Notes: a model not told the origin generated them from the sequence alone. DNA of 64,000 nucleotides from Pseudomonas oryzihabitans (GCF_001518815.1 NZ_CP013987.1:4610501-4674500), one strand, 5' to 3'. Shown: positions 25,754-33,949, counted from the stretch's first letter. Numbers and translations are program-made.

Positions 25754-26257
25754 TCTCAACGCCGCAGCCAAGCCGGATCGACCCCGGCGAATACCTCCGT
25801 TAGCCACTCGACCAGGCACGTAGTCGCGGCGAGGTCTGGCCACTGATGTCATTGCGCCGTCTGGTCCTCGCTCACCGACCTTTCGTACAGGGCTGGAGAC
25901 CATCAAGCCGATCGCCGACCGGCGGGCTTGCGTGGTTGGCATCGATCCTGCTAGCTTGATCGGGTTAGTACCAAGCTGACCCCAATCGCTGGACGCCTTT
26001 CCGCTCGTTGTAGCAGCGCGAAATCAGCGTCATCCGGATCGAATCGATCCCTCGATTGCTCAGGATCTGCCGCCCTGGCCTCTGAATCTCGTGCCCGGCC
26101 GGTTGCCTGCCTTCCCAAGTACTTACCTGCATGCCTGGGCATCTTGCCCACACGCTGCCTTCCTCCAGCCAGAGATTCAGCCGTCGGCCGTTATGGGTAC
26201 GAGGTTGCTGGAGTTATTTCACCGCGCCGACTGAGCGTGGGTCCCAAGGATAGACAG
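25754..26257. other. 504-bp region without a recognisable gene
   Basis: Short open frames on the minus strand (for example 25965-26153) show no recognisable family and have no ribosome site, and local codon use is unlike the neighbours. The stretch contains scattered short hairpins (TGGGCA/TGCCCA near 26134-26148). It could be a decayed gene or an integration scar. Confidence 0.45.
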
Positions 26258-26485
26258 ATGAACATTCAAAATCAGGCCATCGCGGCCATGCAACACCTTC
26301 AAGCGGCCTTTGCACCGTTCCAATGCATCACCACCCCGGCTTCGCGCAAGGGCGGTTTCAGCTTTACCGTGGTCGACGAGCGCGGTGTCGCCTGCCGCAG
26401 CGAGCGTCTCTACCCCGAGCAGTACAACGCTGCGGCCGGGCTGGAACGCGTCATCGAACGCACCCGTCGCGCCCTGGTGGCCTGA
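26258..26485 (+). CDS. Small conserved-looking hypothetical protein
   Basis: The 75-residue cytoplasmic protein starts [43 protein letters not shown] and ends in a basic helix ([14 protein letters not shown]). AAGGA lies nine bases before the ATG, and codon usage matches the surrounding genes, supporting expression. It has no signal peptide, membrane segment or known motif. It lies 128 bp upstream of gpmA on the same strand. If both are co-transcribed, the structured gpmA leader is an intercistronic element. I do not recognise the function. Confidence 0.65.
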   Translation: MNIQNQAIAAMQHLQAAFAPFQCITTPASRKGGFSFTVVDERGVACRSERLYPEQYNAAAGLERVIERTRRALVA

Positions 26486-26506
26486 CACCCGACGCGAGTG
26501 CCGGAC

Positions 26507-26613
26507 GCATCACGGTTTCCGTGATGCCCATGCCGGAAACCTCCATCTGCGGTATGTTTGGCACAGCTTCGCGTAGGCGTGAGCCAAACAATGAATCCCA
26601 AGATGGAGGTCGC
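26507..26613 (+). promoter_or_regulatory. Structured gpmA leader with sequestered Shine-Dalgarno
   Basis: ACCTCCATCT (26539-26548) is the exact reverse complement of AGATGGAGGT (26601-26610), which contains the gpmA ribosome site. Inside, TGTTTGGC (26555-26562) pairs exactly with GCCAAACA (26583-26590). Upstream, GCATCACGG/CCGTGATGC (26507-26527) forms a 9-bp hairpin with a TTT loop. GGTTTCCG (26514-26521) can instead pair with CGGAAACC (26534-26541), which would break that hairpin and remove the first three bases of the anti-SD strand. There is no T-run, so control would be translational. Pairings are seen; function and any ligand or temperature response are inferred. Confidence 0.6.
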
Positions 26614-27360
26614 ATGTCGCAAGTCGTATTCATCCGCCATGGCCAGTCGGCGTGGAACCTGGAAAACCGCTTCAGTGGCTGGGCGGATGTGGATCTGACC
26701 GAACAGGGGATCCGCGAGGCCCACGAAGGCGGCCAGGCGCTCAAGGACGCCGGCTTCCTCTTCGACGTGGCCCATGTTTCGGTGCTCAAGCGCGCCGTGC
26801 GTACCCTGTGGCATGTGCAGGAAGGCATGGACCAGATGTGGCTGCCGGTCGTGAGCGACTGGCGCCTCAACGAGCGTCACTATGGTGGCCTGACCGGCCT
26901 GAACAAGTCCGAGACCGCTGCCAAGTATGGCGAGGAGCAGGTGCTGGTCTGGCGTCGCAGCTATGACGTACCGCCGCCCGAGCAGAGTGTCGAGGAACAG
27001 CAGGCCCTGGCCGCCGATCCGCGCTATGCCGGTCTGTCGCTGGATCAGGTGCCGCGCACCGAGTGCCTCAAGGATTGCGTCGAGCGCGTCCTGCCCTACT
27101 GGAACGAAGTCCTGGCACCGGCCATCCGCAGTGGTCAGCGTGTGCTGGTAGTCGCCCATGGCAACTCCATGCGCGCCCTGATCAAGTACCTGGACAACAT
27201 CTCCGACAGCGACATCGTCAGCCTCAACATTCCCAACGGCGTGCCGCTGGTGTACGAGTTCGACGAGAACCTCAAGCCCACCAAGCACTACTACCTGGCC
27301 GACCCGGACGAGGTCGCTGCCAAGATGGCTGCAGTGGCCAATCAGGGCAAGGCGAAGTAA
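26614..27360 (+). CDS. gpmA: 2,3-bisphosphoglycerate-dependent phosphoglycerate mutase
   Basis: The 248-residue protein of the histidine phosphatase superfamily has phospho-acceptor His9 in [26 protein letters not shown] with the proton-donor Glu, [16 protein letters not shown] with the second catalytic His, and the E. coli-like C-terminus [19 protein letters not shown]...[10 protein letters not shown]. It interconverts 3- and 2-phosphoglycerate in glycolysis. GGAGG precedes the ATG at 26614. A 20-residue in-frame extension from 26554 would open inside the leader hairpin and is rejected. Many pseudomonads rely on GpmI, so dependence on GpmA here is worth noting. Confidence 0.95.
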   Translation: MSQVVFIRHGQSAWNLENRFSGWADVDLTEQGIREAHEGGQALKDAGFLFDVAHVSVLKRAVRTLWHVQEGMDQMWLPVVSDWRLNERHYGGLTGLNKSETAAKYGEEQVLVWRRSYDVPPPEQSVEEQQALAADPRYAGLSLDQVPRTECLKDCVERVLPYWNEVLAPAIRSGQRVLVVAHGNSMRALIKYLDNISDSDIVSLNIPNGVPLVYEFDENLKPTKHYYLADPDEVAAKMAAVANQGKAK

Positions 27361-27369
27361 GGCGCTTGT

Positions 27370-27447
27370 TCGCGGCCATGGGCCGCTCCTACAGCCCCCA
27401 AGGCAACCGTAGGAGCGACCGCATCGGCGGACCGCCATGGCCGCGAT
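27370..27447. repeat. GTAGGAGC-type REP pair, second copy
   Basis: TCGCGGCCATGGGCCGCTCCTAC-like and inverted GTAGGAGCGACCGC...CGCCATGGCCGCGA arms flank a short spacer. It is related to 8174-8257 with the arms in the opposite order. Confidence 0.7.
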
Positions 27448-27468
27448 GAGCGATACGCCCAGACCCAC

Positions 27469-27500
27469 AGTGTGGAAAACCGTTTGGCGTTTTCCACACT
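27469..27500. repeat. AGTGTGGAAAAC inverted repeat
   Basis: A perfect 12-bp stem (AGTGTGGAAAAC/GTTTTCCACACT) has an 8-base loop. It is a longer relative of 8110-8135. Confidence 0.65.
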
Positions 27501-27517
27501 CAGGGTCGCTGGTGAAC

Positions 27518-27546
27518 GGTGGATAAGGCTGGCGCCGTTATCCACC
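27518..27546. repeat. GGTGGATAA inverted repeat
   Basis: A 9-bp stem GGTGGATAA/TTATCCACC has an 11-base loop and ends five bases before the yihY-like stop codon. It may act as the 3' end structure of that minus-strand gene. Confidence 0.6.
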
Positions 27547-27551
27547 CTACC

Positions 27552-28541
27552 TCAGTTGCGACCGTTCGGCCGTTGCACCACCCGTGCTTCACCCAGGACG
27601 CCTTCCTGCTGGGTGCCTTCGTCCTGCCCCGCCTGAATCTCTTCGTCGGCTTCCACCCCGCCATCGCCCGGCGTCTTCTCACCCTTTTCCTTGCCTTCGT
27701 CACTGTGGTGCTCGATCACCGCATTAATTTCCGCGCCGAACAGCAGCACCGCTGAAGACAGATAGAAGTACAGCAGCAGCACGATGATGGCGCCGATGCT
27801 GCCGTAGGTGGCGTTGTAGTTGGCGAAATTCTGCACGTAGTAGCCAAAGCCCAGGGATGCCAGGATCCAGACCACCACCGCCAGCACCGAGCCGGGGGTG
27901 ATGAAGCGAAAGCTCTGCTTCACGTCCGGGGTGACGTAGTAGAGCGCCGCCACGGCGATCATCAGCAGGAACACCGCCAGCGGCCAGCGGATCAGCGCCC
28001 AGAGGGTCACCATATAGTCTTCCAGCCCCACATAGGCGGCCAGCCAGTTCATCACCTGGGGACCCAGCACCATCAACGCTGCGGCGCTGAGCAGCAGGCC
28101 AGCGAGGCCTATGGTGTGCAGCACCGACAGCGGGATGCGCTTCCAGGACGGGCGGCTTTCCACCACGTCGTAGGCACTGTTCATGGCGGTCATCAGCGAG
28201 CGGAAACCGCCCGAAGCGGACCAGAGCGCAATGATGATACTGAAGGACAGCAGGCCGCCCTGCTGCGTCTGCAGCTGGTCGATGATGGGATTGACCGTGT
28301 CCAGCGCGGTGGGCGGCAGCAGGTAGGCAGCCTGTTCGCGCAGGAAGGTGAAGAAATCCGGCAGGTGCAGGAAGCCGATCAGGGCGATCAGGAACAGCAG
28401 GAAGGGAAACAGCGAAAACAGCATCTGGTAGGCCAGGGCTGCCGCATAGGTGGGCATGTCGTCAGCAACGAACTCCTGGACGGCACGCTTGATGAGGGTG
28501 AACGGCGCAATGCCGCGCAGGTTGAAGGCAAACAAGGACAT
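27552..28541 (-). CDS. YihY/BrkB (UPF0761) family inner-membrane protein
   Basis: The 329-residue protein has six predicted helices and the family pattern FVADDMPTYAAALAYQMLFSLFPFLLFLIALIGF, WSASGGFRSLMTAMNSAYDVVESRPSWKR and TPGSVLAVVVWILASLGFGYYVQNFANYNATYGSIGAIIVLLLYFYLSSAVLLFGAEINA. The roughly 45-residue tail is hydrophilic and rich in Glu and Gly. This is a UPF0761 family protein; despite old labels it is not RNase BN, and its molecular role is unknown. It is transcribed away from the glycosyltransferase operon only by order; both are on the minus strand with a 127-bp gap. Confidence 0.88.
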   Translation of the reverse strand: MSLFAFNLRGIAPFTLIKRAVQEFVADDMPTYAAALAYQMLFSLFPFLLFLIALIGFLHLPDFFTFLREQAAYLLPPTALDTVNPIIDQLQTQQGGLLSFSIIIALWSASGGFRSLMTAMNSAYDVVESRPSWKRIPLSVLHTIGLAGLLLSAAALMVLGPQVMNWLAAYVGLEDYMVTLWALIRWPLAVFLLMIAVAALYYVTPDVKQSFRFITPGSVLAVVVWILASLGFGYYVQNFANYNATYGSIGAIIVLLLYFYLSSAVLLFGAEINAVIEHHSDEGKEKGEKTPGDGGVEADEEIQAGQDEGTQQEGVLGEARVVQRPNGRN

Positions 28542-28668
28542 AACGGCTCCTGACGAACGCTCCCCGGAACGGATTTCTGAGGGCTGTCCGCTAGGGCCTG
28601 CGCCCGGCGGCTTTTCAGACCAGCCCTACCTTCAGAGTGGCAGCGGCCGGGTTGGTTGCGCCCAGGTG

Positions 28669-29511
28669 TCAGAAGCCGGAGCCAGAGGCGTCCCGGCAAG
28701 CAGCGACCTCAGCGGCACTGGGCGCCCTGACCATCTCTATTCCGTGGTTTTCATCGAAGTCGATATAGCCGGCGGCGGCGAATTCGCGTAGCCAGCCATC
28801 CATGGGCCAGAGCCCCCAGCGTGCCCGAAAGCGTCGCGCATTCTCCAGGATGCTGGCGAAGTGATTGAGCGGCGGATGGTAGGTGGGATGATACTGGTGG
28901 AAGGCCCGCGCCTCGGCCTGATAAACGGGCACCTCGGCTTCGCGGGCACGAAAGGCGAAGTCGGTGTCCTCACCGCCATAGCCGCGATAGCCCTCGTCGA
29001 AGCCACCGATGCGGTTGAAGGTGGCACGGGTGCAGGCGAAATTCAGCGACCAGAACAGTGGATGGGGAATCGCTTCCCCGCTCGGACGATCCCGGTGCAG
29101 CGGATGGACGACGCCGGTGGCGAGCAACTCGTCGGGCGTCCAATCGCCTTCCGCGATGCCGGCCGGCAGGTAGTGGACGAACCCCTGGTGCAGCGCCTCG
29201 GGGCGCACTGTCAGCGCCTGGCGATAGGTATCGAGCAATGCCGGTGCGGGGATGCAGTCCACATCGAGAAACACCAGCTCTTCCCCCGGCGCGGCCGCCA
29301 CGGCCGCATTGCGCGCGGCGGCCAGGGGCAGGACGCCGTCGCCCTCGACGTGGAGCACCTGGATTGGAAAGCCTGGGCTGTGCAGTGCCCGCGGTGGCTC
29401 GTTCATCTGCACCACCACCAGGGCGGCAGGCGGCGTTGGAGCCAACTCCAGACCCCGGATGAGATTGGCCAGTTGCCGTTCGCGGCCATGGACCAGGGTC
29501 AGGACGATCAT
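28669..29511 (-). CDS. Glycosyltransferase family 2, third gene of a three-glycosyltransferase operon
   Basis: The 280-residue GT-A enzyme starts MIVLTLVHGRERQLANLIRGL. The nucleotide-sugar metal motif is DVDCIP (about residue 98), and the acceptor-side segment is FNRIGGFDEGYRGYGGEDTDFAFRARE (ED motif), as in GT2 proteins with a C-terminal galactosyltransferase-like domain (GT2/GT27). It has no membrane segment. Its ATG overlaps the preceding gene by 4 bp, so translation is coupled. Donor and acceptor are not evident. Confidence 0.85.
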   Translation of the reverse strand: MIVLTLVHGRERQLANLIRGLELAPTPPAALVVVQMNEPPRALHSPGFPIQVLHVEGDGVLPLAAARNAAVAAAPGEELVFLDVDCIPAPALLDTYRQALTVRPEALHQGFVHYLPAGIAEGDWTPDELLATGVVHPLHRDRPSGEAIPHPLFWSLNFACTRATFNRIGGFDEGYRGYGGEDTDFAFRAREAEVPVYQAEARAFHQYHPTYHPPLNHFASILENARRFRARWGLWPMDGWLREFAAAGYIDFDENHGIEMVRAPSAAEVAACRDASGSGF

Positions 29512-30545
29512 GCCAGCACCTCGCGGGCGACTGCCTGGATGCAGGCCGCCGCGCGCTGGGCGCCTTGGCCGTCGCTTATCAGCGTCCAGCGCCCGGGATC
29601 GAGCTGACGCGCCCTGGCCAGCAGTCCCGGCCAGGCGTCGGCAACGGGCCAGGACTCGCAGGTCACCGCCAGCCCCTGCTCGGCCAGACGGCGACCGGTG
29701 GACAGCTGTTCATCGAACGGCCGGGCTTCCGGCAGGCAGACGAAGCGGCAACGCAGATCGGCCAGCTCCGCCAGCAGACTGTCGCCAGCGGAGCCGACCA
29801 CCACTTCGGCAGTGGTCAGCCAGGGGCCGGGATCGGCGACGCTTCCAAGGAAGCGCAGATTGGCCGGCGCTGGCGTAACGTCGTCTCCCACCGGGCCCAA
29901 CACCGTCCAGTGCCATTCGGGACAGGCCTGGGCCGCCGCGGCCAGTCGCGCGCGGCTGAAGGCGGTGCCGCCATGGCCGGCGATGACGGTGACCGTGCCG
30001 GGTTCGCGCACGCTGTCGAGCCGTTGCCCGGCATAGCGCGACAGGCTGCCGGCATAGCAGGTCTTGGCCCGCCAGGCGGCCGGGGTAGCGGGCTCTTCCA
30101 GGAGGTCCGGATAGGGCGCCAGCAGGCAGCTGGCGCTGGCATAGGCCAGTTCGTGGGCCGCATCGAAGCGACTGCCACGCTGGCGCAGATAGATCGTCGG
30201 TACGCCGCACAGCCGCGCCAGCAGCGCCACCTCCACCGAGACATCGACCACCAGCAGGCAGGGCCAGGCCTGGCGGAACCAATCCACCAGCAGGCCCATG
30301 CGCTCGCGTAGTCCTTCCACGCCCAACGGCGCGTAGTGCAGGCAGGTGAAGGCTTCGCCCTCGACACCAGGGGCCACGTCGGGCGGCAGCGGGCAGAGCT
30401 GGACGTTGGGCAGTTCCACCCGCTCGGGCAGGCGACTGCCAAACAAGGTCAGGGCGCCGTCGAAGGCGGCGGCGATGGCCAGGGCCCGGGTCACGTGACC
30501 GGCGCCGTGATGGTGGGCGTAGTAGCCGATGCTCAGTTCAGCCAC
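29508..30545 (-). CDS. GT-B glycosyltransferase, MurG/UGT-like, second gene of the operon
   Basis: The 345-residue protein from a GTG at 30545 starts (M)AELSIGYYAHHHGAGHVTRALAIAAAFDG. GxGHxxRALAIA is the N-terminal signature of MurG/MGDG-synthase-like enzymes. The donor-binding half has VTVIAGHGGTAFSRARL and AEVVVGSAGDSLLAELADL. The ATG at 30587 would overlap the upstream gene by 50 bp; GTG 30545 overlaps by 8 bp and starts at the conserved strand, so it is preferred. It has a 4-bp overlap with the downstream GT2 gene. Substrate unknown. Confidence 0.78.
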   Translation of the reverse strand: MAELSIGYYAHHHGAGHVTRALAIAAAFDGALTLFGSRLPERVELPNVQLCPLPPDVAPGVEGEAFTCLHYAPLGVEGLRERMGLLVDWFRQAWPCLLVVDVSVEVALLARLCGVPTIYLRQRGSRFDAAHELAYASASCLLAPYPDLLEEPATPAAWRAKTCYAGSLSRYAGQRLDSVREPGTVTVIAGHGGTAFSRARLAAAAQACPEWHWTVLGPVGDDVTPAPANLRFLGSVADPGPWLTTAEVVVGSAGDSLLAELADLRCRFVCLPEARPFDEQLSTGRRLAEQGLAVTCESWPVADAWPGLLARARQLDPGRWTLISDGQGAQRAAACIQAVAREVLA

Positions 30546-31614
30546 GGGCCACCCGGCCAGCGGCGACATCGGCGAGCAGGCGCTCATAGCGATCGATCAT
30601 CAGGCGATGGCTCCATTGAGCCTCGGCCCTTGCCCGACAGGCCTCGCGGGACAGCGACAGGGCCTCGCGCAGGGCCGCGGCCAGGGCCGGAACATCGCCC
30701 GGCGGGGCCAGGGCGCCAGTCTCGGCAGTGAGCAACTCGGGCAGGGCGCCGCGCGCGAAGGCCGCTACCGGTGTGCCGCAGGCAAGGGCCTCGGCGACGA
30801 TCAGGCCGAAGGGCTCGTCCCAGCAGGGAGTGACCAGGCAGGCGCGGGCCTGAGCCACCTCGGCCGCCAGCGCGGTCCGATTCAGATGGCCCAGGTAGAC
30901 CGCCTGCTCCCCCAGGCGTGGCTCGATCTCCTGGCGGAAGTAGCGCTCGTCGGTGACCTGCCCGGCCAGGCGCAGTGGCACACCGGCCTCCCGCGCGGCA
31001 TCCAGCGCCAGGTGGGGGCCCTTGTCCGGCACCAGGCGACCGAACCAGAGCGCATGTTCGCCAATCGGGGCGCTGCCCGGTCGCCAGGCGTCGAGGTCGA
31101 TCCCGTTGGGGATCACATGACAGGCCGTCGCCAGGTGCGCCCAACTGTGGGCATTGGCCTGGGACACCGTGCAGTAATGACCGCCCCCGCGCCGATGCAG
31201 CTCGCCGATGGCATTGATCAGCTCGAAGAAGGGCGGGGTGTGCAGCACGGTGAGCATGGGCGTACGGATCAGCCCGGACATGGTCACCGGCACATAGTGC
31301 AGGGAGTTGTTGAAGATGACGTCGAAGCCATGGCTGTCGATGCGCTGCAGGCAGTCGAGATAGCCATGGTGCTCGTCGAGGTATTCGGAGCTGAGCACGC
31401 CACGCTTGCGCCGGCAGCCGTCCGCGCCGTAATTGCCATCGTCGAGGATGGGCACTACCTCCAGCTCGGGCGCCGAGGCGGAGCTGGCGAACAGGGTCAC
31501 CGCATGGCCACGCTCGCGCAGCTGCAGGGTGATGTCATAGGTAAAGGCTTCGAGACCACCGGCGAAGGGCTGGCGTACCGGGTGCTTCACGTGGGTGAGA
31601 ATGCCTATGCGCAT
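30538..31614 (-). CDS. Glycosyltransferase family 4, first gene of the operon
   Basis: The 358-residue GT-B retaining enzyme starts MRIGILTHVKHPVRQPFAGGLEAFTYDITLQLRERGHAVTLFAS, which fits GT4. The EX7E catalytic motif lies in WDEPFGLIVAEALACGTPVAAFARGALPELL, and donor-binding residues in HALWFGRLVPDKGPHLALDAA. It resembles the subgroup often labelled tetrahydrobiopterin glucosyltransferase, but that specificity cannot be confirmed from sequence. It leads a tightly overlapping operon of three different glycosyltransferase folds and is divergent from the GST gene by 187 bp. Confidence 0.86.
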   Translation of the reverse strand: MRIGILTHVKHPVRQPFAGGLEAFTYDITLQLRERGHAVTLFASSASAPELEVVPILDDGNYGADGCRRKRGVLSSEYLDEHHGYLDCLQRIDSHGFDVIFNNSLHYVPVTMSGLIRTPMLTVLHTPPFFELINAIGELHRRGGGHYCTVSQANAHSWAHLATACHVIPNGIDLDAWRPGSAPIGEHALWFGRLVPDKGPHLALDAAREAGVPLRLAGQVTDERYFRQEIEPRLGEQAVYLGHLNRTALAAEVAQARACLVTPCWDEPFGLIVAEALACGTPVAAFARGALPELLTAETGALAPPGDVPALAAALREALSLSREACRARAEAQWSHRLMIDRYERLLADVAAGRVARG

Positions 31615-31801
31615 GGAACCGTCCGCCTGCTGTTGCCCGTCATCCCACCGTCCTCATCGCTAGCCGCTGGTTGATAGGAGTCTCAGCGATGGGAATTGGT
31701 TGTGCGCTTCGTCGTGAAAGGCGCACGACAGGCAAACCTTCGAACCGACCCGACGGTCACGACTCCTGGATCCGTAAATCTGGCAGACGACGGAGGTTCC
31801 C

Positions 31802-32533
31802 ATGCGTTACGAACTGCACTACTGGCCCAGCATCCAGGGCCGCGGCGAATTCGTCCGACTGGCGCTCGAAGAAGCCGGCGCGGACTATCTCGATGTCGGC
31901 AATGCGCCGGAAGACAAGGGGCTGGGCGTGCCGGCCATGAAGCCCTATCTGGAAGGAGACCAGACCCGGCGTCCGCCCTTCGCGCCACCCTTTCTCAAGG
32001 CAGGCGACGACGTCATCTCCCATGTCGCCAATATCCTCCAGTACCTGGGACCACGCCTGGACTTGGTGCCGACCGACGAGCAATCCCAGTTCTGGGTGCA
32101 TGGCTTGCAGCTGACCATCACCGACCTCACCGCCGAGGCCCATGACGTCCATCATCCGGTAGCCATTTCCCTGACCTATGAAGAACAGAAGGAAGAAGCC
32201 CGGCGTCGAGCCAAGGCCTTTGCCGGTGAGCGAATCCGTACCTACCTGAGCTATTTCGAACGAGTGCTGGGTTACAACCCGGCCGGTGATACCTGGCTGG
32301 TAGGCGAGCGTCGCTCCTATGTCGACCTGTCGCTGTTCCAGGTGGTGGCCGGCCTGACCTATGCCTTCCCCAATGCCATGCGCCGTCTCGCCCCGGAGAT
32401 TCCGCGGGTCCTGGCGGTGGCCGAGCGGGTCGCGGCCCTGCCCAACATCGCCGCCTACCTCGCCTCGTCGCGCCGTTTGCCGTTCAACGAGAACGGTATC
32501 TTCCGCCATTATCCGGAGCTGGATCCGGCCTGA
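31802..32533 (+). CDS. Glutathione S-transferase family protein
   Basis: The 243-residue protein starts MRYELHYWPSIQGRGEFVRLALEEAGADY, a thioredoxin-fold N-terminal domain of the YQ/WP.x.RG type with a catalytic Tyr or Ser region. An all-helical C-terminal domain follows from about residue 95 (TYLSYFERVLGYNPAGDTWLVGERRSYVDLSLFQVVAGL). It conjugates glutathione to electrophiles or peroxides in the cytoplasm; the natural substrate is unknown. It is a single gene with an intrinsic terminator right after the stop. Confidence 0.88.
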   Translation: MRYELHYWPSIQGRGEFVRLALEEAGADYLDVGNAPEDKGLGVPAMKPYLEGDQTRRPPFAPPFLKAGDDVISHVANILQYLGPRLDLVPTDEQSQFWVHGLQLTITDLTAEAHDVHHPVAISLTYEEQKEEARRRAKAFAGERIRTYLSYFERVLGYNPAGDTWLVGERRSYVDLSLFQVVAGLTYAFPNAMRRLAPEIPRVLAVAERVAALPNIAAYLASSRRLPFNENGIFRHYPELDPA

Positions 32534-32537
32534 AGGG

Positions 32538-32571
32538 CAATAAAAAAGGCCGCCCTCAGGCGGCCTTTTCA
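32538..32571. terminator. Bidirectional intrinsic terminator
   Basis: AAAAAGGCCGCC pairs with GGCGGCCTTTT over a CTCA loop, between the convergent GST (+) and CsbD (-) genes. Confidence 0.87.
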
Positions 32572-32583
32572 TAGTGGCTGGAC

Positions 32584-32775
32584 TCAGGCGCGATCGATGG
32601 TGTCTTTGACCGCTTCCTTGCCCTTGCCGACATTCTTCTGCAGTTTGCCTTCGGCTTCCTGGGTACGACCCTCGCCTTTCATGCGCGAGTTGTCGGTAGC
32701 GTCGCCAACATTCTGCTTGACCTTGCCGGTCACTTCTTTGGCGGTACCCTTGATCTTGTCGCTGGTGCTGCTCAT
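32584..32775 (-). CDS. CsbD family stress-response protein
   Basis: The 63-residue hydrophilic protein starts MSSTSDKIKGTAKEVTGKVKQNVGDATDN and carries the repeated KGKA/KVK...GD motif of CsbD (PF05532). Members are abundant general-stress proteins of unknown mechanism. AAGGAG lies seven bases before the ATG at 32775. The much longer open frame upstream has no homology. It shares a terminator with GST. Confidence 0.9.
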   Translation of the reverse strand: MSSTSDKIKGTAKEVTGKVKQNVGDATDNSRMKGEGRTQEAEGKLQKNVGKGKEAVKDTIDRA

Positions 32776-33019
32776 ATCAGTCTCCTTGGGGTCGCACAGG
32801 CAGTGCGCTTGTAAAATCCGACTGCGGTTCTGGCCGCCTGGTTTCGACCACTCGTCGTACAGCGCCGCAGCGACAGGGCCAGGAAGCTTTGGGCAGCCGC
32901 GCCGGAAGCCTTTAGACTGCCCGCCCTTTTTCGTGAGCGACTGCCCAGGCGCCACCCGTTATGGGAACGTTGCGCCGGGGCCGTCTCTCCAATTGCCACA
33001 CCCTCACAGGAGAATCCTG

Positions 33020-33544
33020 ATGTCGCTGAGCCAATTCGACAACCTGCCGGGCGTGACCGCCCAGCCCGACGCCGCCACCCGTGAGTTCGTCTTCAACCAC
33101 ACCATGCTGCGGGTCAAGAACCTGGAGACCTCGCTGGACTTCTACACCCGCGTGCTGGGTTTCACCGTGGTTGACCACAAGGACTTCCCGGATGCCAAGT
33201 TCAGCCTGACCTTCCTTGCCCTGGTCGACCGCAATCAGGTGCCGGCAGACCCGGAGGCCCGTCAGCGCTGGCGCAAGTCCACCCCGGGCATCCTCGAACT
33301 GACCCATAACCATGGCACCGAGAACGATGCCGCCTTCAGCTACCACAACGGCAACAGCGATCCGCGCGGCTTCGGCCACACCTGCGTGGCGGTCCCGGAC
33401 ATCCGGGCGGCCTGCGAGCGTTTCGAGCAACTGGGCGTGGCCTTCCAGAAGCGCCTGACCGATGGCAGCATGAAGGAAATCGCCTTCATCAAGGACCCCG
33501 ACGGCTACTGGGTCGAAGTCATCCAGTTCACCCCGCTGTCCTGA
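33020..33544 (+). CDS. gloA: Lactoylglutathione lyase (glyoxalase I)
   Basis: The 174-residue vicinal-oxygen-chelate metalloenzyme has metal ligands in FNHTMLRVKN (His), ILELTHNHGTE (Glu), GFGHTCVAVPD (His) and GYWVEVIQF (Glu). It turns the hemithioacetal of methylglyoxal and glutathione into S-lactoylglutathione. Length matches the longer pseudomonad GloA type (about 175), not the E. coli type (135). CAGGAGA precedes the ATG. The upstream in-frame extension overlaps the CsbD gene and is rejected. Confidence 0.94.
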   Translation: MSLSQFDNLPGVTAQPDAATREFVFNHTMLRVKNLETSLDFYTRVLGFTVVDHKDFPDAKFSLTFLALVDRNQVPADPEARQRWRKSTPGILELTHNHGTENDAAFSYHNGNSDPRGFGHTCVAVPDIRAACERFEQLGVAFQKRLTDGSMKEIAFIKDPDGYWVEVIQFTPLS

Positions 33545-33784
33545 TTCCTCCGGGCCCGGCATCCGTCGGGCCCTGCCCTTTTCCGCTAGAACAATCGCTG
33601 ACAATCCAGGGCTCGACCGCTACCGGCTGGCTACCCGCCCTTGCGGCCCTGTGCCGCACCGAACCGGGTATGGCTTTACCTATCTTTACGCTTTCCTGGC
33701 ATGACGTCGCCGCTGTCACAGGGGAAAATTGACCCTGGGCGCCTCCCGTGGCGCCGGTTCTCGTTCTCGGAGCTACCTGACGTC

Positions 33785-33907
33785 ATGACGACCTGTCCTA
33801 CCCCGCGCCGCCCTCGCCTTGGATCCCTGCTGCTGTCCTTTCTCGCCTCGCCCCTGGGCCTGCTGGTGGTGCTGACCGGCGTGCTGCAACTGCTCAGTCC
33901 CGACTAG
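33785..33907 (+). CDS. Possible 40-residue single-pass membrane protein
   Basis: The frame reads MTTCPTPRRPRLGSLLLSFL and then one hydrophobic helix ending LTGVLQLLSPD, with a basic N-terminus. A GGAG lies about 13 bases upstream, further than ideal. The product would be an inner-membrane micropeptide. There is no known family. It is supported only by its hydrophobic helix and the following hairpin, in an otherwise empty 405-bp gap between gloA and the chemoreceptor gene. Confidence 0.35.
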   Translation: MTTCPTPRRPRLGSLLLSFLASPLGLLVVLTGVLQLLSPD

Positions 33908-33911
33908 CCCT

Positions 33912-33940
33912 GAAGCGCCCAGCCACCGAGGCGGCTGGGC
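33912..33940. terminator. GC-rich hairpin between convergent genes
   Basis: GCGCCCAGCC pairs with GGCTGGGCGC over an 8-base loop. There is no T-run on either strand, so termination would be weak or Rho-aided. Confidence 0.45.
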
Positions 33941-33949
33941 GCGCCAGCA

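Noticed and set aside
25965-26153. Minus-strand frame considered as a transposase remnant
   Set aside because: No DDE or other transposase motif, no terminal inverted repeats and no target duplication could be seen.
26554-26613. N-terminal extension of gpmA from the in-frame ATG at 26554
   Set aside because: It adds a charged segment absent from GpmA proteins, has no ribosome site, and the GGAGG site serves 26614.
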